From assembly GCF_006715175.1 (NCBI RefSeq), contig NZ_VFMQ01000001.1, positions 1,302,001 to 1,366,000 of the forward strand: 64,000 nucleotides of DNA. Direction: 5' to 3'. This document shows positions 8,798 through 17,054 of this stretch, piece after piece. Numbering within the stretch: the first letter of the stretch is position 1; each line of letters starts with the position of its first letter. The notes under the pieces were generated by a model that was not told the DNA's origin, did not search any database, and saw only the letters and a program-made list of their open reading frames with translations. This DNA is from Curtobacterium citreum (lineage in GTDB: Bacteria; Actinomycetota; Actinomycetes; Actinomycetales; Microbacteriaceae). Made by a program: the position numbers and the translations under genes.

Positions 8798-9070
8798 TCA
8801 GATGCGGGACTGGACCTCGGCGAGCGAGGGGTTCGTCGCCGTGCTGCCGTCCGGGAAGACCAGCGTCGGCACGGTCTGGTTGCCGCCGTTGACCTCGGCG
8901 ACGAGCTCGGCCGTCCCGGGCGTGTGCTCGATGTCGACCTCGCGGAAGGGCACGCCGGCCTTCGTCATCTGGCTCTTCAACCGGGCGCAGTAGCCGCACC
9001 AGGTCGTGGTGAACATCGTGACGCCGCCGGCCTTCGGCACGAACGCGTCGCGGGTGATCGTCTCGCTCAT
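8798..9070 (-). CDS. mrx1: Mycoredoxin (glutaredoxin-like)
   Basis: A 90-residue thioredoxin-fold protein with the active site FTTTWCGYCARLK (CGYC) and a cis-proline motif TVPTLVFPDG, as in mycoredoxin-1. It reduces mycothiol mixed disulfides in the cytoplasm of mycothiol-producing actinobacteria. The ATG at 9070 is chosen over an in-frame GTG at 9076 because TAGCCT lies 6 bases upstream, the leaderless spacing used elsewhere here. It is divergent from the CYTH-CHAD gene. Confidence 0.88.
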   Translation of the reverse strand: MSETITRDAFVPKAGGVTMFTTTWCGYCARLKSQMTKAGVPFREVDIEHTPGTAELVAEVNGGNQTVPTLVFPDGSTATNPSLAEVQSRI

Positions 9071-9116
9071 GTCCACAGGCTAACCCGGCCGGTTCGGGGA
9101 ACCCGGTGGCTCCTGG

Positions 9117-9122
9117 TAGACA
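9117..9122 (+). promoter_or_regulatory. -10 element of the CYTH-CHAD gene
   Basis: TAGACA lies 7 bases before the GTG at 9130, implying a leaderless transcript. The same bases also include part of an AGGAG that could serve as a binding site. Confidence 0.4.
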
Positions 9123-9129
9123 GGAGCGC

Positions 9130-10662
9130 GTGACGGACACGCACCTCGAGATCGAGCGCACCTACGACCTGCCCGAGGGCGGGGACCTGCCGGACCTCAT
9201 CGGCGTCGGCAGCATCCTGGCGACCGACCACCAGGCGCCGATCGCCCTCGACGCCACCTACTGGGACACCGAGCGCTACGACCTCGTCGCCGCCCGCGTC
9301 ACCGTCCGCCGACGCACCGGCGGGGCTGACGCCGGCTGGCACATCAAGCGCGCGGCGTCCGACACCGTCCGGCACGAGCAGCACTTCCCCCTGACCGAGG
9401 ACGCCGACGCCGTCCCGGACGCCGTCCTCGCCGCGCTCTTCACCGAGCGTCGCGGGCGCGGACTCCGCCCGGTCGTCCGCATCACGACGGCGCGCACGAT
9501 CACCCGCCTCCTCGACGAGGACGGTGAGCAGGTCGCCGAGCTCGCGGACGACCGCGTCGCCGCGCAGCGCCTGGACGACGACGCGCCGACCACGCCGCGC
9601 ACCTGGCGCGAGGTCGAGGTCGAGACCGTCGACGGCGTGGACGAGCAGGTCGCGCACGAGCTGTTCGCGGCCCTCGACGCGCGCTTCGCGGCCGTCGGCG
9701 CCGCCCCGGCCGCCGTCGCGTCCAAGCTGGCACGTGGGCTGGCAGGTGCACCGGCACCGCGCCTCCAGACCGCGGACAAGCCGGAGAAGGGGACCGCCGC
9801 CCGCGCGCTGACGAAGCGGCTCAAGAAGCTGCGCAGCAGCTGGCTCGAACAGGAGGCGCGGCTCCGCTCCGGCGGGCAGGCGGACCTCCGCGAGACGGCC
9901 CGGACCGCCCTCGGCGTCGCCGCGGTGCTCGGCTCGTACCGGCCGGCGTTCGCCGCGACCGAGGCGGCCGACCACGCGGCCGAGGCGGCGGACGGCCTGG
10001 CGGCCGTGACGGCGCGGGCCGCCCTCGCCGACTACCTGCTGGAGCGGCTGCCGTACGCGTCGTCCCCGGCGCAGGACCTGCTCGTCGACGCGATGACCCG
10101 GGAGCGCGTGCTCGCGGCCACCCGGGAGCGTCGGGCCGTCGCCGTGCGCGAGGTCGTCGCGTTCCTGCACGGCGAGCCGTACCTCGAACTGCTCGACGCC
10201 CTCGACGACGCGGTGGAACGGCCGGCGCCGACGGACTGGGCACTCCGGTCGCCGAAGCACGTCGCGCAGGACGTCTCGGCGATCGAGAAGCCGCGGGTGC
10301 GGGAACTCGTGCAGCGCGCGGTGTCCGACGACGACGAGAGCGTGGGCCTGGTCGACCGCGAGGCCTCCGAGCGAGCTGCGACCGAGGACGCCTGGCGCGC
10401 GGCCACCCGGGCTCGCGCGGCCATGGACGTCCTCGGCGACGACGCGTTCCCGCACGCGCTGTGGAAGCGGATCGGCGACGCGGCGGACGTGCTCACCGAG
10501 CGCGTGCGGTCGCTCCACGCCCTCGACGTGCTGCGGGTGCACTCGGGCATCGCCGAGCGCGGAGGCGAGGGCACCTTCGGCTACGGCGTGCTCGCGGGGG
10601 ACCGCGTGCGCCTGGCGGAGGAGTCCTACGACCAGGCGGTGCACGCGCTCAACCGCGTGTGA
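9130..10662 (+). CDS. CYTH and CHAD domain-containing protein
   Basis: A 510-residue protein. Residues ~1-200 form a CYTH triphosphate tunnel domain: the strand HLEIERTYDLP carries an ExE pair, but Thr stands where ExExK members usually have Lys. Later strands include VTVRRRTGGADAGWHIKR. Residues ~225-500 are a CHAD helical domain rich in conserved His/Arg (LTKRLKKLRSSWLEQEARLR, VHSGIAERGGEG). CYTH domains hydrolyse or bind inorganic triphosphates or nucleotide triphosphates; CHAD domains bind polyphosphate. A role in phosphate or polyphosphate handling is inferred from the domains only. It converges on the oligopeptidase B gene. Confidence 0.88.
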   Translation: MTDTHLEIERTYDLPEGGDLPDLIGVGSILATDHQAPIALDATYWDTERYDLVAARVTVRRRTGGADAGWHIKRAASDTVRHEQHFPLTEDADAVPDAVLAALFTERRGRGLRPVVRITTARTITRLLDEDGEQVAELADDRVAAQRLDDDAPTTPRTWREVEVETVDGVDEQVAHELFAALDARFAAVGAAPAAVASKLARGLAGAPAPRLQTADKPEKGTAARALTKRLKKLRSSWLEQEARLRSGGQADLRETARTALGVAAVLGSYRPAFAATEAADHAAEAADGLAAVTARAALADYLLERLPYASSPAQDLLVDAMTRERVLAATRERRAVAVREVVAFLHGEPYLELLDALDDAVERPAPTDWALRSPKHVAQDVSAIEKPRVRELVQRAVSDDDESVGLVDREASERAATEDAWRAATRARAAMDVLGDDAFPHALWKRIGDAADVLTERVRSLHALDVLRVHSGIAERGGEGTFGYGVLAGDRVRLAEESYDQAVHALNRV

Positions 10663-10689
10663 CGCCCGGCGCGGGGGCACGACTCCATG

Positions 10690-10739
10690 CGCTCAGCGAC
10701 ACTCCACGCGGCGGTCAGCCCGTGAGGTGTCGCTGAGCG
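10690..10739. terminator. Bidirectional inverted repeat
   Basis: CGCTCAGCGACAC pairs perfectly with GTGTCGCTGAGCG, with further imperfect pairing inward (CCACG/CGTGA). It lies between the convergent CYTH-CHAD and oligopeptidase B genes. Confidence 0.7.
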
Positions 10740-10755
10740 TGTGCGATCGACGGAC

Positions 10756-12930
10756 TCAGCCGGCGGCGATCGGCTCAGCGGACGCGGCGGCCGGGTTCAC
10801 CTCGGCGAGCCCGAGGACGTCGAGCAGCCAGGCGAGCTCGAATGCCCGCTCCTTCCACGAGTCGTACCGGCCGCTCACCCCGCCGTGGCCCGCGGCCATC
10901 TCGGTCTTCAGGAGCACCGGCGCACCGACCTCCCGCAGCTTGGCGGTCCACTTCGCGGGCTCGACGTAGAGCACCCGGGTGTCGTTGATCGACGTCACGG
11001 CGAGGATCCGCGGGTACTGCACGTCGTCGCGGACGTTCTCGTACGGCGTGTACTCGCTCATGTACCGGTAGACCTCGGGGTCGTGCAGCGGGTCGCCCCA
11101 CTCGTCCCACTCGATCACGGTCAGGGGCAGGTCCGGGTCGAGGATGCTCGTCAGGGCGTCGACGAAGGGCACCGCGGCGAGGATCCCGGCGAAGCGCTCC
11201 GGCGCCAGGTTCGCGACGGCGCCCATCAGGAGTCCGCCCGCGCTGCCGCCCTCGGCGACGAGCCGGTCGGCGCTCGTGCGCCCGGTGTCGATGAGGTGCT
11301 CGGCGACCGCGACGAAGTCGGTGAAGGTGTTCTTCTTCGTGAGGGTCTTGCCGTCCTCGTACCAGTGCCGGCCCATCTCGCCGCCGCCGCGCACGTGCGC
11401 CACGGCGAACACGACGCCGCGGTCGAGCATCGAGAGCCGCATGACGCTGAAGCCCGGGTCGATGGAGTGCTCGTAGGAGCCGTAGCCGTACAGGTGCAGC
11501 GGGGCCGGACGGTCCGGGTCGACGGCGTCACGGCGCCAGACGAGCGAGACCGGGACCTTCGTGCCGTCCGCCGCGGTCGCCCAGTCGCGCTCCTGCACGT
11601 AGTCGTCGGGGTCGTAGCCGCCGAGCACCGGCTGCCGCTTGAGCACCGTGACCTCGCCGGTCGCCAGGTCCAGGTCGCTCACCTCGGACGGCGTGACGAA
11701 GGACGTGTACCCGATCCGCAGCGTCGGCTGGTCCCACTCGGGGTTGCCGCCGAGCCCCGCGGAGAACAGGGCCTCGTCGAAGGGGACCTCGTGCGCGTCG
11801 CCGTAGCCGTCGCCCTCGATGGGGATGACCGCGACGCGCGGGAGCGCCTCGGACCGGTACTCGAGCGCCAGGTGGCCGGCGAAGGCGTCGACCGACTCGA
11901 TGCGCCGCTCGGGGTGGTGCGCGACGACGACACGGCGGTCCTGCTCGGACGTCGGGTCGTCGGCCGGGACGTCGACGAGCTCGAAGTTCTCGGCGCCGTC
12001 GTTGTGCAGGACGAGGAACCGGTCGCTGCCGCCGACGATCGCGTGCTCGATCTCGTACTCGACGCCCTCGCGGCGCGGCCACACGACCTGGAACTCCCCG
12101 GTCGGGTCCGCCGCGTCGAGGACGAGTGCCTCGGACGTGATCTTCGACCCGAGCTCGATGACGATGTACTGCGACGACCGGGTGACCCCGACACCGACCC
12201 AGTAGCGGTCGTCCGGCTCCTCGAAGACCACGACGTCGTCCGCAGCCGCCGAGCCGACGGCGTGCCGCCAGATGCGGTCGGGTCGCCAGGACTCGTCGAC
12301 GGTGGGGTAGAAGACGTAGCGGCCGGACGGGTCGAACGTGGCGCCGCCGCCGGTGTTCGGGATCTCGTCGCCGAGGTCCTGCCCGGTGGTCAGGTCTCGG
12401 ACGTGCAGCGTGTACCGCTCGTCGCCCTCGACGTCGACGCCGTAGACGAGCCGGGTGCCGTCGTCGCTCAGGTCGTAGCTGCCGAGCGAGAAGAAGTCGT
12501 GCCCCTCGGCCAGGGCGTTGCCGTCCAGGACGACTTCTTCCCCGGGCAGGGTGCCGTCTCCGTCGCCGACGCTCGGGGGCGTCCAGTCGTCCGGGCCGGC
12601 GATCGGGGCTCGGCAGTGCACCCCGTACTGGCTGCCCTCGGCCGTCCGCGTGAAGTACCACCAGCCGCCCATGCGCACGGGCACGGAGAGGTCGGTCTCC
12701 TGCACGCGGTTCTTGACCTCGGCGAAGATCCGATCGCGCAGCGGTCCGAGGTGCTCGGTCGCCGCGTCGGTGTGGGTGTTCTCGGCTTCGAGGTACGCGA
12801 GCGTGTCCGGAGACTCCTTGTCGCGCAACCACTCGTAGTCGTCGACGAAGTCGATGCCGTGGTGGCTCCGGGTGACGGGCCGCTTCGCGGCGGACGGAGG
12901 GGTGGTGGCCTGGGCGTGCTCGCTGCTCAC
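10756..12930 (-). CDS. ptrB: Oligopeptidase B / prolyl-oligopeptidase family S9 peptidase
   Basis: A 724-residue serine peptidase of family S9A, close to the usual length for oligopeptidase B. The N-terminal part is a beta-propeller (HHGIDFVDDYEWLRDKESP start motif, WWYFTRTAEGSQYGVHCR). The C-terminal alpha/beta-hydrolase has the nucleophile in EGGSAGGLLMG, Asp in SINDTRVLYVEPAKW and His in AAGHGGVSGRYD. It cleaves short peptides after basic residues in the cytoplasm; no signal peptide is present. It begins 9 bases after the Fic gene stop on the same strand, so the two are probably cotranscribed. Confidence 0.92.
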   Translation of the reverse strand: MSSEHAQATTPPSAAKRPVTRSHHGIDFVDDYEWLRDKESPDTLAYLEAENTHTDAATEHLGPLRDRIFAEVKNRVQETDLSVPVRMGGWWYFTRTAEGSQYGVHCRAPIAGPDDWTPPSVGDGDGTLPGEEVVLDGNALAEGHDFFSLGSYDLSDDGTRLVYGVDVEGDERYTLHVRDLTTGQDLGDEIPNTGGGATFDPSGRYVFYPTVDESWRPDRIWRHAVGSAAADDVVVFEEPDDRYWVGVGVTRSSQYIVIELGSKITSEALVLDAADPTGEFQVVWPRREGVEYEIEHAIVGGSDRFLVLHNDGAENFELVDVPADDPTSEQDRRVVVAHHPERRIESVDAFAGHLALEYRSEALPRVAVIPIEGDGYGDAHEVPFDEALFSAGLGGNPEWDQPTLRIGYTSFVTPSEVSDLDLATGEVTVLKRQPVLGGYDPDDYVQERDWATAADGTKVPVSLVWRRDAVDPDRPAPLHLYGYGSYEHSIDPGFSVMRLSMLDRGVVFAVAHVRGGGEMGRHWYEDGKTLTKKNTFTDFVAVAEHLIDTGRTSADRLVAEGGSAGGLLMGAVANLAPERFAGILAAVPFVDALTSILDPDLPLTVIEWDEWGDPLHDPEVYRYMSEYTPYENVRDDVQYPRILAVTSINDTRVLYVEPAKWTAKLREVGAPVLLKTEMAAGHGGVSGRYDSWKERAFELAWLLDVLGLAEVNPAAASAEPIAAG

Positions 12931-12939
12931 CGACCCAGC

Positions 12940-14220
12940 CTATGCGTCGCCCCCGGAGCGCCGCTCGTGCTCGAGTCGGCGCGCCCGTGCCTCGACCCCG
13001 TCGCGCACTCGCTCCGTGAAGGCGTCGAGCTCCCGGACGACGGCGGGCGCGACCCACGCCCGCCGTCGCCGCCGCGTGGTGACCGGGCGGAGCGCACCGG
13101 CGGCGCACAGGTCCTCGACCACGGCGTCGAGCGCCTCCGGCCCGGCGACCGGGTCCACCACGGTGAGGAGCCGTTCGGCAGCGTCCTCGGTCAGCACGCC
13201 GTCGGTGTCGAGCCCGCGTCCGACCACGGCGTGCAGTCCCGTCGCGCACACCGTCGCCGCCCGGTCGGACGCGGCCTCGGCGAGCAGGAGCCCCGTGACG
13301 AGGGCTTCGTCGGCGGCGGCCCCGAGGGCGATCGCGAGGTCGCGGACCCACTCGTCCACGGCGCCGTCCCGGTACCGGTCGAGGTGCGCGAAGTAGCGGT
13401 CCCGGTCGGCGACGAGCGCGGCCGACACCGGTGCGCTGACGGTCCGGGTCACCCCGCGCCGCCGGAGCACCGCGGCGACGAGCGCCCGGCCGATCCGTCC
13501 GTTGCCGTCGGTGAAGGGGTGGATCGATTCGAACTGTGCGTGCGCGAGCGCTGCCTGCGCGACCGGGTGCAGGTCGTCCCGGTCGAGGAACGCGAACAGG
13601 TCCGCCATCAGTCCGGGCACGAGGTCCGGCGGCGGCGGCACGTGGGTGGCGAGTCGGGGCGTGGCCCCGCCGCCGATCCAGTTCTGCACCGTCCGGTACC
13701 GTCCGGCGACCGGGCCGTCCACCGGGTCGTCGCGCAGCAGCCTGCGGTGTGCCGCGAGCAGGGCGTCCTCGTCGATCCGCCCCGACCGGGCGGCGTCGAC
13801 GAAGCCCTCGAGGGCCGCAGCGGCGTGCACCATCACGGTGGCGCTCGTGTTCGCCCGGATCCCGACGAGCGCCCGGGCGACGTCCTCGAGCCCCGCGCTC
13901 TCGTGCTCGATGCGGGACGAGGCGACGACGTCCGTGCGGAGGAGCATGCTCCGGAGCGGCCCGGTGCCGTCCGCGTCGTCGAGGGCGCGGAGCGCGAGGG
14001 CGGTCCGGGCGAGCAGCGCGGCCGTGCCGTCGTCCGGTGCCCAGTCGAGGTCGGCGATCCGTGGTGGCACGGAGACGGTGACGGTGCGGAGCTCACGGTC
14101 GGCGCGGGAACCGCGTCCGGTGCTCCGCCACGGACGCTCCTCGCGCCGGTGCGACGGCCATCGCCGGTCGTCCGGGACAGGGCCAGCGGCAGCACCGGGA
14201 GCAGGATCAGGCAGGGTCAC
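12940..14220 (-). CDS. Fic family protein
   Basis: A 426-residue protein with a Fic/DOC core. The catalytic loop HPFTDGNGRIGR matches HxFx(D/E)GNGRxxR exactly. Upstream lies a region resembling the Fic N-terminal domain; SSRIEHESAGL may act as the inhibitory (S/T)xxxE(G/N)-type helix (here SSRIE), as in class II Fic enzymes. The C-terminal part looks winged-helix-like. Fic proteins transfer AMP or other nucleotide moieties to target hydroxyls. The GTG at 14220 is set by GGAGGAG 6 bases upstream. It heads a probable two-gene operon with oligopeptidase B; the target is unknown. Confidence 0.87.
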   Translation of the reverse strand: MTLPDPAPGAAAGPVPDDRRWPSHRREERPWRSTGRGSRADRELRTVTVSVPPRIADLDWAPDDGTAALLARTALALRALDDADGTGPLRSMLLRTDVVASSRIEHESAGLEDVARALVGIRANTSATVMVHAAAALEGFVDAARSGRIDEDALLAAHRRLLRDDPVDGPVAGRYRTVQNWIGGGATPRLATHVPPPPDLVPGLMADLFAFLDRDDLHPVAQAALAHAQFESIHPFTDGNGRIGRALVAAVLRRRGVTRTVSAPVSAALVADRDRYFAHLDRYRDGAVDEWVRDLAIALGAAADEALVTGLLLAEAASDRAATVCATGLHAVVGRGLDTDGVLTEDAAERLLTVVDPVAGPEALDAVVEDLCAAGALRPVTTRRRRRAWVAPAVVRELDAFTERVRDGVEARARRLEHERRSGGDA

Positions 14221-14334
14221 GAGGGCTCCTCCGGGCTCGTCCGACCGGGTGCCCCACGCACCCGGGACCGACGACGCTAGGACCCGCCGCCGCTCCACGG
14301 CCAGCAATCCACATGTCGCATGCACGGACGGTCG

Positions 14335-14340
14335 TACCGT
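14335..14340 (+). promoter_or_regulatory. -10 element of the amidohydrolase gene
   Basis: TACCGT lies 6 bases before the ATG at 14347, the leaderless arrangement. Confidence 0.4.
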
Positions 14341-14346
14341 GGTGAC

Positions 14347-15546
14347 ATGCGCAACTCCTTCGTCGTCACCGGGGCGCACGTCGTCCCCGTCACCGCTCCG
14401 CAGTTCGACGGCGGCGCCGTCGTCGTCCAGGACGGCCGCATCACCGCGGTCGGCCCGGACGTCACCCCGCCACCCGGCCTGCCCGTCGTGGACGCCGCCG
14501 GCGCCTGGCTCGTCCCCGGCTTCGTCGAGGCGCACGGCCACGTCGGCATCCACGAGGAGGCCAACGGCTGGGCCGGCAACGACACGAACGAGATGACCGA
14601 CCCGAACACCGCGGCCGTCCGGGCGATCGACGCCGTGGACATCGACGACGAGGGCTTCCGCGACGCCCTGTCCGGCGGGATCACGAGCATCGTCGTGAAG
14701 CCCGGCTCCGGCAACCCGATCGGCGGCCAGACCGTCGCGATCAAGACCTGGGGCGGCCGCACGATCGACGAGCAGCTCATCTCCGACGCCGTGAGCGTGA
14801 AGAGCGCCCTCGGCGAGAACCCCAAGCGCGTGTACGGCGAGAAGGGGAAGACCCCGTCGACACGCCTCGGCGTCGCGAAGGTCATCCGCGAGGCGTTCGT
14901 CGCCGCGCAGGACTACCGCGCCGCACGGGACGCCGCGGCGGCGAAGGGGGAGCCCTTCACCCGCGACCTGACGAAGGAGACCCTGGTCCGCGTGCTCGAC
15001 GGCGAGCTCGCCTGGGACCAGCACGTGCACCGGCACGACGACATCGCGACCGCGCTGCGCCTGGCCGACGAGTTCGGCTACCGGCTCGTCGTGAACCACG
15101 GGACCGAGGCGCACAAGATCGCCGACCTGCTCGCCGAGCGGGACGTCCCGGTGATCTACGGCCCGCTCTTCACGAGCCGCTCGAAGGTCGAGCTCCGCGA
15201 CCGCGGCATCCCGAACCTCGCGGTCCTCGCAGCCGCGGGTGTCCGGGTGGCGATCACGACCGACGCACCCGTCGTGCCGATCAACATGCTCGTCGACCAG
15301 GCCACCGCGGCCGTCAAGGAGGGGCTGCCCTGGCAGACCGCGCTCGAGGCGCTCACGGTCAACCCGGCCGACTTCCTCGGCTTCGGGGACCGCGTCGGTC
15401 GCATCGAGACCGGCTTCGACGCCGACCTCGTCCTGTGGGACGGCGACCCGCTCGCCTCGACCAGCCGCGCGACGCGCGTCTGGATCGAGGGCGCGTCCGT
15501 CTTCGAGTGGGCCGACGGGACGGGCGTCACCACCCCGCGCTGGTGA
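14347..15546 (+). CDS. Amidohydrolase family protein
   Basis: A 399-residue metal-dependent hydrolase. The beta-sandwich start (AHVVPVTAPQFDGGAVVVQDGRI) leads to the metal motif VPGFVEAHGHVG (HxH). A later histidine motif VVNHGTEAHK and the Asp in ITTDAPVVP complete the expected metal ligands, and the sandwich closes with GFDADLVLWDGDPL. This layout is shared with imidazolonepropionase-like and dipeptidase-like amidohydrolases of unassigned substrate. No signal peptide is visible, so it is probably cytoplasmic. It converges on pabC across a region holding copies of both repeat families. Confidence 0.85.
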   Translation: MRNSFVVTGAHVVPVTAPQFDGGAVVVQDGRITAVGPDVTPPPGLPVVDAAGAWLVPGFVEAHGHVGIHEEANGWAGNDTNEMTDPNTAAVRAIDAVDIDDEGFRDALSGGITSIVVKPGSGNPIGGQTVAIKTWGGRTIDEQLISDAVSVKSALGENPKRVYGEKGKTPSTRLGVAKVIREAFVAAQDYRAARDAAAAKGEPFTRDLTKETLVRVLDGELAWDQHVHRHDDIATALRLADEFGYRLVVNHGTEAHKIADLLAERDVPVIYGPLFTSRSKVELRDRGIPNLAVLAAAGVRVAITTDAPVVPINMLVDQATAAVKEGLPWQTALEALTVNPADFLGFGDRVGRIETGFDADLVLWDGDPLASTSRATRVWIEGASVFEWADGTGVTTPRW

Positions 15547-15555
15547 CCGGACGGC

Positions 15556-15596
15556 GGACGGAAGGACGTGGCGACCCCGCCACGATCCTCCCGTCT
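15556..15596. repeat. Family A dispersed palindrome, copy 2 (degenerate)
   Basis: The core CGTGGCG-ACC-CCGCCACG with outer GGACGG/CCTCCCGTC is recognisably family A, but its arms are imperfect. It lies right after the amidohydrolase stop. Confidence 0.75.
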
Positions 15597-15626
15597 GCCT
15601 CCCTCCACCCGCAAGACGCGACGTCA

Positions 15627-15681
15627 GCGGTTCCTCGCAGCGCTGTGACGCTGCGGAGAACCGCCCACGTTGCGTTCTGCG
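15627..15681. repeat. Family B dispersed palindrome, copy 1
   Basis: GCGGTTCCTCGCAGCG, a 6-base loop and CGCTGCGGAGAACCGC form a 16-bp stem with two mismatches, followed by CCACGTTGCGTTCTGCG. The same stem and flank recur at 24601-24670. Confidence 0.8.
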
Positions 15682-15708
15682 AAACCGACCGGGGGAAAGC
15701 AGTGGGGG

Positions 15709-16599
15709 CTACTGCTCGCGGGACAGCAGGAAGTCGTTGATGCGCTCGGTCATCGCCAGGTCCATCGCCCGGGTGACCCCGTTGACGGACCGGACCGGGG
15801 CCGCCTGTCGGACGCTCGAGAGCAGCCACAGGGCGTCCGCCGCCTCGAGGTCCGCGAGCGTGACCAGTTCGTACGACGTGGCGATCCCCTCGCCCTCGGC
15901 GAAGCGGAAGACGTCGGCCTGCGTGGTGCCGGCGAGGATGCCGATGTCCGTCCGGGGCGTCACGAAACGCCCGTCGACGGCCATCACGAGGTTGGCGCGC
16001 GTGCCCTCGAGCACGTAGCCGTCCGTCGAGACGAAGAGCGCGTCGTCCGCCCCGCGTCGCTCGGCCTCGCGCAGGGCGGCCATGTTCACCGCGTACGACA
16101 GCGTCTTCGCGCCCTGCAGCAGCCACGGCGAGGTGCGCTCGACGTCGTGCCGGTAGCCGCGGTCGAGCGTGACGACCGCGATGCCCTCGGTGCGTGCGAC
16201 GCTCTGGTCGCCGGACGGCGCCGCGTAGACCCAGCCGGTCGGGCGGCCGGAGCCCTCGACGCCCCGGGTCATGACGGTCTTCGCGAACGCCTCGTGCACC
16301 GGGTCGAGGCGGGCGCACACGGCCTCGATCGCCTGCCGCCAGGCGTCGACGTCCGGCTCCGGCAGGTCGAGCATGGCGGCGCTCCGGACGAACCGCGCCA
16401 GGTGCGGCTCGAGCGCCTGCGGGCGGCCGTCGACGACCGTGATCGTCTCGAAGACCCCGTCGCCGCGGATCGCCCCGAGGTCCTGGACCTGCAGGTGCTC
16501 CTCGAGCGGCTTCGCCCACGTGTACGCGTCGGCCGACGGGTCGTGGGGGTCGGCGTGCCGCGATGGCTGGTTGAGGACGGCGAGGACGGTGTCGGTCAT
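15709..16599 (-). CDS. pabC: Class IV aminotransferase, probable 4-amino-4-deoxychorismate lyase
   Basis: A 296-residue PLP enzyme of fold type IV. RGDGVFETITVVDGR near the N-terminus, the PLP lysine in GAKTLSYAVNMAALREAERRG and the cofactor-phosphate loop GILAGTT are all present. The pattern AKTLSY plus VLEGTRANLV favours aminodeoxychorismate lyase, which makes p-aminobenzoate for folate, over branched-chain or D-amino-acid transaminases, but a transaminase cannot be excluded. The ATG at 16599 is preferred over a longer start at 16611. TTGGAT lies 6 bases upstream. Confidence 0.8.
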   Translation of the reverse strand: MTDTVLAVLNQPSRHADPHDPSADAYTWAKPLEEHLQVQDLGAIRGDGVFETITVVDGRPQALEPHLARFVRSAAMLDLPEPDVDAWRQAIEAVCARLDPVHEAFAKTVMTRGVEGSGRPTGWVYAAPSGDQSVARTEGIAVVTLDRGYRHDVERTSPWLLQGAKTLSYAVNMAALREAERRGADDALFVSTDGYVLEGTRANLVMAVDGRFVTPRTDIGILAGTTQADVFRFAEGEGIATSYELVTLADLEAADALWLLSSVRQAAPVRSVNGVTRAMDLAMTERINDFLLSREQ

Positions 16600-16639
16600 G
16601 CCCCCATCCAACCGCAGGTCGGTCGGCCCGGAGCGCAGG

Positions 16640-16990
16640 TCAGTGGTCGCCGGGGAGCGCGCCCATGAGCTTCCACACCGCGGGGGTCAGCTCGGGGTGC
16701 AGCAGGGCGATGCGGCGCAGCCGGTGGTACTCCTCGCCGAGCTCGGTGCCGTGCCCGGAGGCCGGGTGCACCGCCCAGTGCGCGCTCCGCTGCCCGATCG
16801 CGGCGTCGAGCTCGACGGACTCGGTCCGCAGGATCAGCACGACCTGCTCGTCGACAGTGGGCAGGAGCGGCATGAACTCCCACGGGTCCTCGCCCGCGCG
16901 GCTGCGGTGCTCGACGAGCATCGCGATCTCCTCGGCGGCCTCGGCGCGCAGCACTTCGAGGCTGCGCCCGGTCCTGCGGGGCTCAGCCAT
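16640..16990 (-). CDS. Hypothetical protein (116 aa)
   Basis: I do not recognise the family. The 116-residue product is soluble and mostly helical, with a conserved-looking stretch EEYHRLRRIALLHPELTPAVWKLMG at the C-terminus and ILRTESVELDAAIG in the middle. The ATG at 16990 overlaps the end of a 10-codon upstream frame (16983-17015) that itself sits 6 bases from a -10-like TACGCT. It shares an intergenic region with the divergent NUDIX gene. A small unassigned actinobacterial protein is the safest description. Confidence 0.65.
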   Translation of the reverse strand: MAEPRRTGRSLEVLRAEAAEEIAMLVEHRSRAGEDPWEFMPLLPTVDEQVVLILRTESVELDAAIGQRSAHWAVHPASGHGTELGEEYHRLRRIALLHPELTPAVWKLMGALPGDH

Positions 16991-17015
16991 GGTGCCCCCG
17001 CAGCACGCCTGCCAT
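16983..17015 (-). other. Candidate 10-codon leaderless upstream ORF
   Basis: ATG at 17015-17013 reads MAGVLRGHHG and stops at 16983-16985, only 3 bases past the start codon of the hypothetical gene (16990-16988) and in another frame. TACGCT (minus strand, 17022-17027) is 6 bases from its ATG. It would be a leaderless leader peptide coupled to the main gene, but it may be chance. Confidence 0.3.
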
Positions 17016-17054
17016 GGAATCAGCGTACGGCAGATCGTCCGACAGACTGGACGC

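Noticed and set aside
12940..14220. Fic/DOC toxin-antitoxin system
   Set aside because: No Phd-like or short antitoxin gene is adjacent, and the protein is full length with a possible internal inhibitory helix.
10741..14280. A 1179-codon plus-strand open frame opposite oligopeptidase B and Fic
   Set aside because: It is the complement of two well-supported genes; its Asp/Arg/Val-rich sequence shows no family motif.
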